A stretch of DNA of 64,000 nt from Streptacidiphilus jeojiense (GTDB taxonomy: Bacteria > Actinomycetota > Actinomycetes > Streptomycetales > Streptomycetaceae), in the NCBI RefSeq assembly GCF_000719095.1, contig NZ_JOEH01000017.1, positions 62,001 to 126,000 of the forward strand, in the 5' to 3' direction. Of this stretch, positions 21,323 through 29,331 are shown in pieces (within the stretch, counting starts at the first letter, position 1; every line of letters begins with the position of its first letter). The notes under the pieces were generated by a model that saw nothing but the letters and a program-made list of their open reading frames with translations, made no database searches and was not told where the DNA came from. A program made the position numbers and the translations under genes.

Positions 21323-21910
21323 ATGGCCCGAATCTCCCTCGACCCGCCGCGCACCGTGCTCTTCCGCATCGGCGCGTGGTACTCCAGGCGCGTCTACGGC
21401 GCGGTGCTCGACCCCGGGAAGGCCTACGCCCACCATGCCGGGGTGCTCCTGGCGACCACCCGCTTCGAGCGCGGGCTGGCGCGCTGGAACCGGCTCGACC
21501 CCACGCTCAAGTCCCTTGCGGTGATGGCGGTCGCGGCCCGGATCGGCTGCTCCCGGTGCCTGGACTTCGGCTACTGGGAGAGCCACAGGAAGGGCGTCCC
21601 CGCGGTCAAGCTGCGCAGCGTCCCGGACTGGCGGGACCGCACCGAGGTCTTCACCGACCTGGAACTGCTGGTGATGGAGTACGCCGAGGCGGTGACCGCG
21701 ACCCCGCCCGCGGTCACCGACGAGATGACGCAGTGTCTGATCGCCGACCTGGGCGAGCCGGCCTTCGTCGAACTCACCGCGATGATCGCGGTGGAGAACC
21801 TCCGCTCGCGGGCGAACAGCGCCTTCGGGCTGGTCGGCCAGGGCCGCTTTAAAGGCTGGAGCCGGGACCGCTGCGGGACCCCGCTCCGTCGGGTAGCTTC
21901 CGAGGCGTGA
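21323..21910 (+). CDS. Carboxymuconolactone-decarboxylase-family protein
   Basis: 195 residues, AhpD-like alkylhydroperoxidase/CMD fold. The redox-type CxxC is in RIGCSRCLDFGYW (residues ~75-78), with the helix HHAGVLLATTRFERGLARW before it. ATG 21323 follows AAGGAGG by 9 nt. It belongs to the COE (carboxymuconolactone decarboxylase, oxidoreductase or epimerase) genes that accompany ECF41 sigma factors, and its stop overlaps the sigma GTG as GTGA. A role in oxidative or electrophile stress is inferred; the substrate is unknown. Confidence 0.9.
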   Translation: MARISLDPPRTVLFRIGAWYSRRVYGAVLDPGKAYAHHAGVLLATTRFERGLARWNRLDPTLKSLAVMAVAARIGCSRCLDFGYWESHRKGVPAVKLRSVPDWRDRTEVFTDLELLVMEYAEAVTATPPAVTDEMTQCLIADLGEPAFVELTAMIAVENLRSRANSAFGLVGQGRFKGWSRDRCGTPLRRVASEA

Positions 21911-22857
21911 CCGACGCCTCCGACGCCACCACTGCCACCACCACGACCGCCACCGATGAAGCCCTGCTGCTGTTCCAGCAGCACCGCCCGGTCCTCTTCG
22001 GCATCGCCTACCGGATGCTCGGCAGCGCGGCCGACGCCGAGGACATCCTGCAGGACGCCTGGCTCAGCTGGAGCCGGGTGGACACCGCGGGCGTCGCCGA
22101 GCCCAGGGCGTACCTGGCCCGCACGGTCACCAACCTGTCCCTCAACCGGCTCAAGTCGGCGACGGTGCAACGCGAGTCCTACGTCGGCCCCTGGCTGCCG
22201 GAGCCGCTGGTGACCGGGCCGGACGCCAGCGGCGGGGTGGAGCGGGCCGAGGCGGTCTCGATGGCCATGCTGGTGGTGCTGGAGTCGCTCTCGCCGCTGG
22301 AGCGGGCCGTGTTCGTGCTCAAGGAGGTCTTCGGCTTCCCCTACGCCGAGATCGCCGGAATGCTCGACCGCACCGAGGTGTCGGTCCGTCAGGTCGGCAC
22401 CCGGGCCCGCAGCCACGTCCAGGCCCGGCGCCCCCGCTACGAGGCCCCGGCCGAGGTGCGCCGCCGGGCCACCGACGAGTTCCTGGCGGCCTGCATGGGC
22501 GGGGACCTCAACCGGATGATGGAGCTGCTGGCCCCGGACGTGACGGTGTGGTCGGACGGCGGCGGCAAGATCCGCGCCGCGCTGCGGCCCATCGTCGGCG
22601 CGGACAAGGCGGCCCGCTGGATCCTGGGCGTGCTGACCGTCCGTCCGCGCCCGGACCTTGCCGTGCACCCGGTGGACGTCAACGGTCAGCCCGGCCTGCT
22701 GCTGACCTCCGCCGGAGTGGCCGACAGCGTCTTCGTGCTGGAACTGGACGAGACCGGGATCACCGGCATCCAGGTGGTCCGCAATCCCGACAAGATGCGC
22801 AACGTCAGCGTTCCGAAGCCGCCTGAGGGCCCGGCAGCTGGGTCCGGTACCAGCTGA
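21907..22857 (+). CDS. ECF41-family (SigJ-like) sigma factor
   Basis: 316 residues. Sigma-2 covers residues ~15-85 (LFQQHRPVLFGIAYRMLGS, EDILQDAWLSW), sigma-4 ~115-185 (AVFVLKEVFGFPYAEIAGML), and a SnoaL-like C-terminal domain ~195-305 acts as built-in regulator instead of a separate anti-sigma. The ECF41 motifs are all visible: WLPEP in the linker, DGGGK (WSDGGGKIRAAL) and NPDK near the end. Besides GTGA overlap with the upstream gene it has TAGCTT 7 nt before its GTG, so an internal leaderless promoter is possible. Its 3' end overlaps the convergent MerR gene by 53 nt. Confidence 0.95.
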   Translation: MTDASDATTATTTTATDEALLLFQQHRPVLFGIAYRMLGSAADAEDILQDAWLSWSRVDTAGVAEPRAYLARTVTNLSLNRLKSATVQRESYVGPWLPEPLVTGPDASGGVERAEAVSMAMLVVLESLSPLERAVFVLKEVFGFPYAEIAGMLDRTEVSVRQVGTRARSHVQARRPRYEAPAEVRRRATDEFLAACMGGDLNRMMELLAPDVTVWSDGGGKIRAALRPIVGADKAARWILGVLTVRPRPDLAVHPVDVNGQPGLLLTSAGVADSVFVLELDETGITGIQVVRNPDKMRNVSVPKPPEGPAAGSGTS

Positions 22858-23194
22858 TCTTCTCCTTCAGGTGCGACTGCTGGCTGCGCAGGTCGGCGAC
22901 GGTGCGCTCGACCTGCTCGTCGTGCTCGACCAGCAGCGCCATCCGCTCGGCGATGGTGCTGTCGCCGGCCCTGGCCAGCTCGGCGTAGCGGCGCATCTGC
23001 GCGATCGGCATCCCGGTGTCCCGCAGGCAGCGCAGCACACCGAGCCACTCCAGGTCCTCGTCGGCGTAGCGGCGCCGGCCGCCGGGGCCGCGCTCGATCC
23101 GGTCCAGCAGTCCGATCCGCTCGTAGTACCGCAGCGTGTCCAGGCTGAAGCCGCTGCGTTCGACCACCTGGCCGGGGGAGAGGAAGTCCTTCAT
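22805..23194 (-). CDS. MerR-family transcriptional regulator
   Basis: 129 residues. The N-terminal winged helix (LSPGQVVERSGFSLDTLRYYERIGLLD, then GGRRRYADEDLEWLGVLRCLRDTGMPI) is typical MerR. A coiled-coil dimerisation helix follows (residues ~75-115) with no Cys-rich metal site, so it resembles the NmlR/AdhR-like stress regulators. The ATG at 23194 has no ribosome site and lies about 9 nt after a weak -10, consistent with leaderless, autoregulated transcription from the dyad promoter at 23210-23233. It is convergent with, and overlaps, the sigma gene end. Confidence 0.92.
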   Translation of the reverse strand: MKDFLSPGQVVERSGFSLDTLRYYERIGLLDRIERGPGGRRRYADEDLEWLGVLRCLRDTGMPIAQMRRYAELARAGDSTIAERMALLVEHDEQVERTVADLRSQQSHLKEKISWYRTQLPGPQAASER

Positions 23195-23209
23195 GGAGGA
23201 GAGCCAAGC

Positions 23210-23233
23210 ACCTGGAGTCCGGTCCAGGTCAAG
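23210..23233 (-). promoter_or_regulatory. MerR operator dyad overlapping promoter
   Basis: A perfect dyad: 7-bp arms ACCTGGA and TCCAGGT separated by 6 bp (23210-23229). On the minus strand TTGACC (23228-23233) is a -35 box and the dyad fills a ~19-bp spacer, the classic MerR arrangement. It lies between merR and the divergent transglutaminase-like gene and could control both. Confidence 0.8.
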
Positions 23234-23254
23234 GGTTCTGGGTACGGTGACCGC

Positions 23255-23851
23255 ATGATCGTGCCACTGGTCCCCGCCTCCGCCGACTACCTCGCCGCCG
23301 ATGACGTGATCGACCACACCCATCCGGCGGTCCGGGCCAAGGCCGCGGAGCTGCACCGCGCCGGCGACGGCACCGCCACCGCCCGGGCGGCGTACGACTT
23401 CGTCCGCGAGCGGATCGCGCACTCGCGCGACCTCGGGGAGTGGAGCGCCGCCTACACCGCCTCGGACGTCCTGGCTGCGGGCAACGCCATCTGCCACGGC
23501 AAGGCGCACCTGTTCGCCGCCCTGCTGCGGGCCAACGGCATCCCGGCCGGGCTCTGCTACCAGCGGCTGGCCGACGACGTGCCCGGCGGCTTCGTCGTCC
23601 ACGGCCTCAACGCCGTGCTGCTGCAGGACCGCTGGGTGCGGCTCGATGCCCGGGGCGGCGCTCCGGGGGCCGGCGCCCGGTTCAGTACGGACCCGGCCGA
23701 CGAACGGCCCGCCTTCCCGGTGGACCCGGCGCAGCAGGAGGTCGACTACCCGACCGTCCACGCCACCACCCCGCCGGCCCTGCTCGACGGCCTGCGCGCG
23801 GCCCGTCCGGACCGGCACGGCTACGACTACTACCTGCCCGCCGCGCTCTGA
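23255..23851 (+). CDS. Transglutaminase-like domain protein
   Basis: 198 residues, cytoplasmic. The catalytic triad of the papain-like transglutaminase fold is visible: Cys80 in AGNAICHGKAHLFAALLR, His116 in FVVHGLNAVLL and Asp131 in WVRLDARGG. The front part YDFVRERIAHSRDL is the usual lead helix. The ATG is 6 nt after TACGGT with no ribosome site, so it is probably leaderless, and the MerR dyad lies just upstream. Function (peptidase, amidase or cross-linking) cannot be told. The last 22 nt overlap the convergent EamA gene. Confidence 0.88.
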   Translation: MIVPLVPASADYLAADDVIDHTHPAVRAKAAELHRAGDGTATARAAYDFVRERIAHSRDLGEWSAAYTASDVLAAGNAICHGKAHLFAALLRANGIPAGLCYQRLADDVPGGFVVHGLNAVLLQDRWVRLDARGGAPGAGARFSTDPADERPAFPVDPAQQEVDYPTVHATTPPALLDGLRAARPDRHGYDYYLPAAL

Positions 23852-24789
23852 CGGGTCCACCGCTCCAGCCGGAGCCGGGAGACCGCCACCCCGGCCAGGC
23901 ACAGCACGCCGCCGACCAGGGCCACCCAGCCGGGCACCTCGCCCAGGACCAGCCATCCCAGCAGCACCGAGATCGGCGGCACCAGGTAGGTGGTCACGCC
24001 CAGCCGGCCGGCGCTGGTGCGCGCCAGCGCGTAGGCCCAGGTGGTGAAGGCCACCGCGGTCGGCAGCGCGCCCAGGTAGACGGCCCAGGCGAGCGGGGAG
24101 GCATGGGCGTGTCCGGCCTCGCGGACCAGGGCCGGGGCGAACGGCAGGCAGGTGACCGCGCCCACGGTGCAGGCCAGGAAGGTGATCTGGAGCGGCGAGA
24201 CCCGGGCCAGCAGCGGCTTCTGGATCACCACCGAGCAGGAGTACGCCAGCGCGGCGACGAAGCACAGCAGCACGCCCCAGCCGACCGAGCCGCCACCGCC
24301 GCCGGAGGAGGACAGGCCGATCACGACCAGTCCGGCGAACGAGAGCGGCAGTCCCAGCATCAGCGGCCTGGGGAACCCCTCCCGCAGCACCACCCCCGCG
24401 ATCAGCACCAGCAGCACCGGCGCGACGCCCACCAGCATCGACGCGGTGCCGGCGTCCACCATCCGTTCGGCGGCGTTCAGGGCCACGTTGTAGAGCCCGA
24501 ACCAGAGCACCCCGCAGGCGACGATCCCGGGCCAGTCCCGGCGGGCCGGGAGCGGCTCGCGCCGGATCGCCACCATCGTCCCGAGCACCAGGCTGCCGAC
24601 CAGCAGCCGCGCCAGCGCCAGCGGCCCCGGTGCCAGCGCGTGGCCGGCCGAGCGGATCCCCACGAAGGCGCTGGCCCACAGCACCACGGTGACACCGGCG
24701 GCGGCCGAGGCCAGCAGCGCCTGCCTGCGGGCGGGGGAGGACGGCGCGGACGCGGGCGTGTCGGTGCGGACGGCGGGTTCGGTGGTCAT
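23830..24789 (-). CDS. EamA/DMT-family transporter
   Basis: 319 residues with ten hydrophobic helices arranged as two EamA repeats (first ~25-150, second ~165-300), e.g. VLWASAFVGIRSAGHALAPG and AVYLGALPTAVAFTTWAYAL. A Gly/Ser loop (SSSGGGGGS) sits between repeats. Such drug/metabolite exporters move amino acids, metabolites or toxins out of the cell; the substrate is unknown. It is convergent with the transglutaminase-like gene and overlaps its end. Confidence 0.9.
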   Translation of the reverse strand: MTTEPAVRTDTPASAPSSPARRQALLASAAAGVTVVLWASAFVGIRSAGHALAPGPLALARLLVGSLVLGTMVAIRREPLPARRDWPGIVACGVLWFGLYNVALNAAERMVDAGTASMLVGVAPVLLVLIAGVVLREGFPRPLMLGLPLSFAGLVVIGLSSSGGGGGSVGWGVLLCFVAALAYSCSVVIQKPLLARVSPLQITFLACTVGAVTCLPFAPALVREAGHAHASPLAWAVYLGALPTAVAFTTWAYALARTSAGRLGVTTYLVPPISVLLGWLVLGEVPGWVALVGGVLCLAGVAVSRLRLERWTRQSAAGR

Positions 24790-24852
24790 GACAGTAGCGT
24801 CGCCGCCTCAATGTCCTGGCGGCAAGCGGGATTCGTGCCTACTCTCGCTCAC

Positions 24853-25707
24853 ATGCCGCCAGCCGACACCAGCTCACGGGAGCGCAGGGGCCCCCGGGCC
24901 CGCAGCTACGACCCCGCCCGCACCCGGGCCGCCCTCGCCGCCCAGACCGAGGTCCTCCGCACCGCCGTCCACGGCCTGTGCGCGGACGACGCGGCCGAGG
25001 CCCTGCTGGCCCGGCCCACCCGGCTCGGCGGGTGGCGGGTCCGGGAGCTGGTGGCCCATCTCGGCTTCGTCCTGGACTGGGTGCCGCGGAACCTCGGCGC
25101 CGACGTCCCGGCCGGCGCCGCGCTGCTCTCGCCGACCGCCTGGGTGACCGGCACCCGGACCGCCGCGGCCGACATCGACGAGGGCGTGCGCGAGTACGCG
25201 GCCGAGGCCTTCGGCGGCAGCCCCGGACAGGTCGCCGCCGAGTTCGACCGGGCCGCCGACCTGCTGCTGAGGACGCTCGCCGAGGAGCACGCCGCCGGCC
25301 TGGCACTGCCGACCCGCTACGGTCCGATGCTGCTCTCCGACTTCCTGGTCACCCGGCTGCTGGAGACCGTCGTGCACGGCGACGACCTGGCCGACGCCCT
25401 CGGCACCGAGGTCCCGCACGACCGGCAGGCGCTGGCCGCCACCACCCGGCTGCTCGCCGACGCCCTGGCCGGGCAGGCCCCCGGCGGCTCGGTGGAGCTG
25501 CGGATCCCCCCGTTCGCCGTGGTCCAGTGCGTGGCGGGCCCGCGCCACACCCGGGGCACCCCGCCCAACGTGGTCGAGACCGCCCCGCTGCCGTGGATCC
25601 GCCTGGCCACCGGCCGGGCCGCCTGGGCGGAGCTGCTGGACGTGGCGCAACTCACGGCTTCCGGCGAGCGCAGTGATCTTTCTTCGCTACTCCCGGTGAT
25701 GGGCTGA
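24853..25707 (+). CDS. Maleylpyruvate-isomerase/DinB-like mycothiol-dependent protein
   Basis: 284 residues. The N-terminal four-helix domain has the MDMPI layout, with metal His candidates in LGGWRVRELVAHLGFVLDW and LLETVVHGDDLADAL. The C-terminal ~100 residues are the small alpha/beta domain common in actinobacterial members (SVELRIPPFAVVQCV, WIRLATGRAAWAELL). Members use or are expected to use mycothiol in isomerisation or detoxification. ATG 24853 is used; GTG 24835 is an alternative and neither has a good ribosome site. It lies directly upstream of purF. Confidence 0.82.
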   Translation: MPPADTSSRERRGPRARSYDPARTRAALAAQTEVLRTAVHGLCADDAAEALLARPTRLGGWRVRELVAHLGFVLDWVPRNLGADVPAGAALLSPTAWVTGTRTAAADIDEGVREYAAEAFGGSPGQVAAEFDRAADLLLRTLAEEHAAGLALPTRYGPMLLSDFLVTRLLETVVHGDDLADALGTEVPHDRQALAATTRLLADALAGQAPGGSVELRIPPFAVVQCVAGPRHTRGTPPNVVETAPLPWIRLATGRAAWAELLDVAQLTASGERSDLSSLLPVMG

Positions 25708-25794
25708 TCCGTTTCGCCCGATATCTACGCGCGTCGGCGATCCGCTGCGTGACCTGCGGCCGTCCCCCGTTCGGCTGGCACCGCCGGACTGCCC

Positions 25795-25807
25795 TAGACT
25801 CGGTGGC
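25795..25807 (+). promoter_or_regulatory. -10 box and 7-nt gap of leaderless purF
   Basis: TAGACT at 25795-25800, then 7 nt to the purF GTG. This is the same architecture as purD (TAGGCT, 7 nt). No ribosome site lies upstream of the start. Confidence 0.65.
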
Positions 25808-27391
25808 GTGCCACGCGGTGACGGACGACTCAGCCATGACCTCCTTCCCGGCGAGAAGGGCCCCCAGGACGCCTGCGGTGTCTTCGGTGTCTGGGCCCCC
25901 GGTGAAGAGGTCGCCAAACTCACCTACTTCGGGCTGTACGCCCTGCAGCACCGCGGACAGGAGTCCGCGGGCATCGCAGTGAGCAACGGCTCCCAGATCC
26001 TGGTCTACAAGGACATGGGTCTGGTCTCCCAGGTCTTCGACGAGACCTCCCTCGGCTCGCTGCTCGGCCACATCGCCGTCGGCCACGCCAGGTACTCCAC
26101 CACCGGCTCCTCGGTGTGGGAGAACGCCCAGCCCACCTTCCGGGCCACCGCCCAGGGCTCGCTGGCGCTCGGCCACAACGGCAACCTGGTGAACACCGCC
26201 GAACTGGCCGAGATGGTCGCGCAGCTCCCCGGCGAGCAGCACGTCTCCCGCTCCGGCCGGTCCGCGGTCACCAATGACACCGACCTGGTCACGGCCCTGC
26301 TGGCGGGCTACCCGGACCTCTCCATCGAGGAGACCGCCCGGCAGATCCTGCCCAAGGTCAAGGGCGCCTTCTCGCTGGTCTTCATGGACGAGCAGACCCT
26401 CTACGCCGCCCGCGACCCGCAGGGCATCCGCCCGCTGGTGCTGGGCCGGCTGGAGCGCGGCTGGGTGGTCGCCTCGGAGACCGCGGCGCTGGACATCGTC
26501 GGCGCCTCGTTCATCCGCGAGGTCGAGCCGGGCGAGCTGATCGCGGTGGACGAGAACGGGCTGCGCAGCTCCCGCTTCGCCGAGTCCAAGCCCAAGGGCT
26601 GCGTCTTCGAGTACGTGTACCTGGCCCGTCCGGACACCACCATCGCCGGGCGGAACGTGCACCTCTCCCGGGTCGAGATGGGCCGCCGGCTGGCCAAGGA
26701 GGCCCCGGCCGAGGCCGACCTGGTGATAGCGACTCCGGAGTCGGGGACCCCGGCCGCCATCGGCTACGCCGAGGCCAGCGGCATCCCCTACGGCTCGGGC
26801 CTGGTGAAGAACGCCTACGTCGGGCGCACCTTCATCCAGCCCAACCAGACCATCCGGCAGCTCGGCATCCGGCTGAAGCTGAACCCGCTGAAGGACGTCA
26901 TCAAGGGCAAGCGGCTGGTGGTCGTGGACGACTCGATCGTCCGCGGCAACACCCAGCGCGCCCTGGTCCGGATGCTGCGCGAGGCCGGCGCCGCCGAGGT
27001 GCACATCCGGATCTCCTCGCCGCCGATCAAGTGGCCCTGCTTCTTCGGCATCGACTTCGCCACCCGGGCCGAATTGATAGCGAACGGCCTGTCGGTGGAC
27101 GAGATCGGCGCCTCGCTGGGCGCCGACTCGCTCGCCTTCATCAGCACCGAGGGCATGGTCGAGGCGACCGACCAGCCCCAGGAGCGGCTCTGCACCGCCT
27201 GCTTCACCGGTGAGTACCCGATGGAGCTGCCCGACCCGGAACTGCTCGGCAAGCACCTGCTGGAGGCGGAGATCGCCTCGGCCGGGCGCGCGCCGGGCGT
27301 GCGCAACGCCGGGAAGAACCGCAGCGACGCCGACGGCGTGCAGTCCATGCTCGGCGGCATCGGCGCGGCCGACGCCCTGCGCCGCCCCTGA
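25808..27391 (+). CDS. purF: Amidophosphoribosyltransferase
   Basis: Catalyses the first and regulated step of purine synthesis, PRPP plus glutamine to phosphoribosylamine. 527 residues. An ~22-residue propeptide precedes the nucleophile Cys23 (PQDACGVFGVWAP), as in the Bacillus-type iron-sulfur enzyme; the cluster Cys candidates are in GCVFEYVY, WPCFFGID and RLCTACF. The PRPP loop is LVVVDDSIVRGNT. GTG 25808 keeps the propeptide and appears leaderless. purM follows after 32 nt, so the two are probably one operon. Confidence 0.97.
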   Translation: MPRGDGRLSHDLLPGEKGPQDACGVFGVWAPGEEVAKLTYFGLYALQHRGQESAGIAVSNGSQILVYKDMGLVSQVFDETSLGSLLGHIAVGHARYSTTGSSVWENAQPTFRATAQGSLALGHNGNLVNTAELAEMVAQLPGEQHVSRSGRSAVTNDTDLVTALLAGYPDLSIEETARQILPKVKGAFSLVFMDEQTLYAARDPQGIRPLVLGRLERGWVVASETAALDIVGASFIREVEPGELIAVDENGLRSSRFAESKPKGCVFEYVYLARPDTTIAGRNVHLSRVEMGRRLAKEAPAEADLVIATPESGTPAAIGYAEASGIPYGSGLVKNAYVGRTFIQPNQTIRQLGIRLKLNPLKDVIKGKRLVVVDDSIVRGNTQRALVRMLREAGAAEVHIRISSPPIKWPCFFGIDFATRAELIANGLSVDEIGASLGADSLAFISTEGMVEATDQPQERLCTACFTGEYPMELPDPELLGKHLLEAEIASAGRAPGVRNAGKNRSDADGVQSMLGGIGAADALRRP

Positions 27392-27423
27392 TTTTCGTCT
27401 CTCCCGTTGAAAGGGCCGTTCTG

Positions 27424-28515
27424 ATGAGCGACCAGACCACTCCCGGCGCCGGCGCCGGCGCCACCTACGCCGCCGCCGGAGTCTCCATCGAGAACGGCGA
27501 CCTCGCCGTCGAACTGATGAAGCAGTGGGTCTCCAAGGCCACCAGGCCCGAGGTGGTCGGCGGCCTCGGCGGCTTCGCCGGGCTGTTCGACGCCAGCGCC
27601 CTGAAGCGGTACGAGCGCCCCCTGCTCGCCTCCGCGACCGACGGCGTGGGCACCAAGGTCGCCCTGGCCGCCGCCATGGACAAGCACGACACCATCGGCC
27701 ACGACCTGGTCGGCATGGTCGTGGACGACCTGGTGGTGTGCGGCGCCGAGCCGCTGTTCATGACCGACTACATCTGCGTCGGCAAGGTCCACCCGGAGCG
27801 GGTCGCCCAGATCGTCAAGGGCATCGCCGAGGGCTGCGTGCTGGCCGGCTGCGCCCTGGTCGGCGGCGAGACCGCGGAGCACCCCGGGCTGCTCGGCCCG
27901 GACGAGTACGACGTGGCGGGCGCCGGCACCGGCGTGGTCGAGGCCGACGCGCTGCTGGGCGCCGACCGGGTGCGGGCCGGTGACGTGGTCATCGCGATGG
28001 CCGCCTCCGGGCTGCACTCCAACGGCTACTCGCTGGTCCGGCACGTGCTGCTGAACGAGGCCGGCTGGAAGCTGGACCGCCGGGTCGAGGAGTTCGGCCG
28101 GACCCTGGGCGAGGAACTGCTGGAGCCGACCAGGATCTACTCGCTGGACTGCCTGGCGCTGATCCGGGCCACCGAGATCCACGCCTTCTCGCACGTCACC
28201 GGGGGCGGACTGGCCGCCAACCTGGCCCGGGTGATCCCCGAGGGCCTGCACGCCCGGCTCGACCGGGGCACCTGGACGCCGCTGCCGGTGTTCCGGACCG
28301 TGGCCCAGGTCGGCCGGATGGAGACGCTGGAGATCGAGAAGACGCTGAACATGGGCATCGGCATGGTCGCCGTGGTCCCGGCCGAGTCGGTGGACACCGT
28401 GCTGGCGGTGCTGGCCGACCGCGATGTCGAGGCCTGGCCGCTGGGCGACATCGTCGAGCGCGGCGGCGAATGGTCCGATGGCGGCGCAGCACTGTACGGC
28501 GCGTACGCGGAGTAG
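27424..28515 (+). CDS. purM: AIR synthetase (phosphoribosylformylglycinamidine cyclo-ligase)
   Basis: Closes the imidazole ring from FGAM using ATP. 363 residues, family length. Motifs: DGVGTKVALAAAMDKHDTIG, DDLVVCGAEPLFMTDY, GGETAEHPG, SGLHSNGYSLVR and FSHVTGGGLAANLAR. ATG 27424 follows GAAAGGG. It is the last gene of the purF-purM unit; an imperfect stem at about 28623-28651 may end it. Confidence 0.97.
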   Translation: MSDQTTPGAGAGATYAAAGVSIENGDLAVELMKQWVSKATRPEVVGGLGGFAGLFDASALKRYERPLLASATDGVGTKVALAAAMDKHDTIGHDLVGMVVDDLVVCGAEPLFMTDYICVGKVHPERVAQIVKGIAEGCVLAGCALVGGETAEHPGLLGPDEYDVAGAGTGVVEADALLGADRVRAGDVVIAMAASGLHSNGYSLVRHVLLNEAGWKLDRRVEEFGRTLGEELLEPTRIYSLDCLALIRATEIHAFSHVTGGGLAANLARVIPEGLHARLDRGTWTPLPVFRTVAQVGRMETLEIEKTLNMGIGMVAVVPAESVDTVLAVLADRDVEAWPLGDIVERGGEWSDGGAALYGAYAE

Positions 28516-28696
28516 GAGAGTAGGGGCACGAGGGGCGCGCCGGTTGCGGCAGCGCCCCCGTCCAGTTCCGGCCCCTGTCCGCCGCGGGCCCGTCCGTCAA
28601 GGTCGGGGCCGGGTGGGCGAACGCCTTCGGTGCGCGGATACGCCGAAGGGCCGACCCGGTCGGCACCGGATCGGCTCTTCGGTCGGCTCGAAGAGG

Positions 28697-28954
28697 TCAA
28701 GCGTGTTTGCGGGCGTGGTGGCCCGCTGGCTCATCCTCTTCGTCTTCGTCGTCCTCGCCGTTGTACAGCTGTGCGTACGAGGCGTACGGATCGTCGTCAT
28801 CCTCATCGTCATCGAGAGGCTCCGGATTCACCGGTTCCCTCGTTGGCGATGCGCCCAGCTCGTTGGCCAGACGTGACGGGTCGAAACCCACGTCGCCGTA
28901 CTTCAGCTGGCGGGCGACCTTTGTCTGCTTGGCCTTGGCCCGGCCGCGCCCCAT
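28697..28954 (-). CDS. DUF3073 family protein
   Basis: 85 residues. The Arg/Lys-rich start GRGRAKAKQTKVARQLKY and the strongly acidic middle (a run of Asp and Glu) identify the actinobacterial DUF3073 family. The His/Lys tail is GHHARKHA. GAGGGG lies 8 nt before the ATG. The opposite-charge layout suggests a nucleic-acid- or ribosome-associated role, but none is established. It is convergent with purM. Confidence 0.9.
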   Translation of the reverse strand: MGRGRAKAKQTKVARQLKYGDVGFDPSRLANELGASPTREPVNPEPLDDDEDDDDPYASYAQLYNGEDDEDEEDEPAGHHARKHA

Positions 28955-29331
28955 GGCTCGACCCCCTCAACGACGGGGCTCATGGCCCCGAGTCTTGACA
29001 CGCGTTCATGATGAAGAACGACCCCTCGCCGGAGTGAGAGGGTCGGTCCTTAGAGCAATAACGGTACCTGCTTACAGCGCCGTACGGTACGCCGCCCGTG
29101 CGACATGCCGCACCCCGGCTCGGGTTGTGACCATATCGATGCAGGTCAGAGCAGGAATGAGTGGCTTTCGCAGGACTCGTCCCGGAGCGCCGGAAGGGGC
29201 CGCTCCAGGACGATTGTCCCCCGTCCGGGCACTCCGTATCCCTCGGACGGCCCTGTCAGGTGAGAATGCCGTTCTTGTCTGCTTCGCCGTCGGCGGCCCC
29301 GTCGGGGGCGCTGCTCCGGCCGTCGGTCGGG
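28955..29331. other. 377-bp intergenic region with imperfect hairpin
   Basis: Upstream of the DUF3073 gene and downstream of vdh. It holds an imperfect hairpin at 29019-29046 (CGACCC-CTC against GAG-GGTCG with one bulge) and presumably the DUF3073 promoter. No coding or RNA gene was recognised. Confidence 0.4.
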
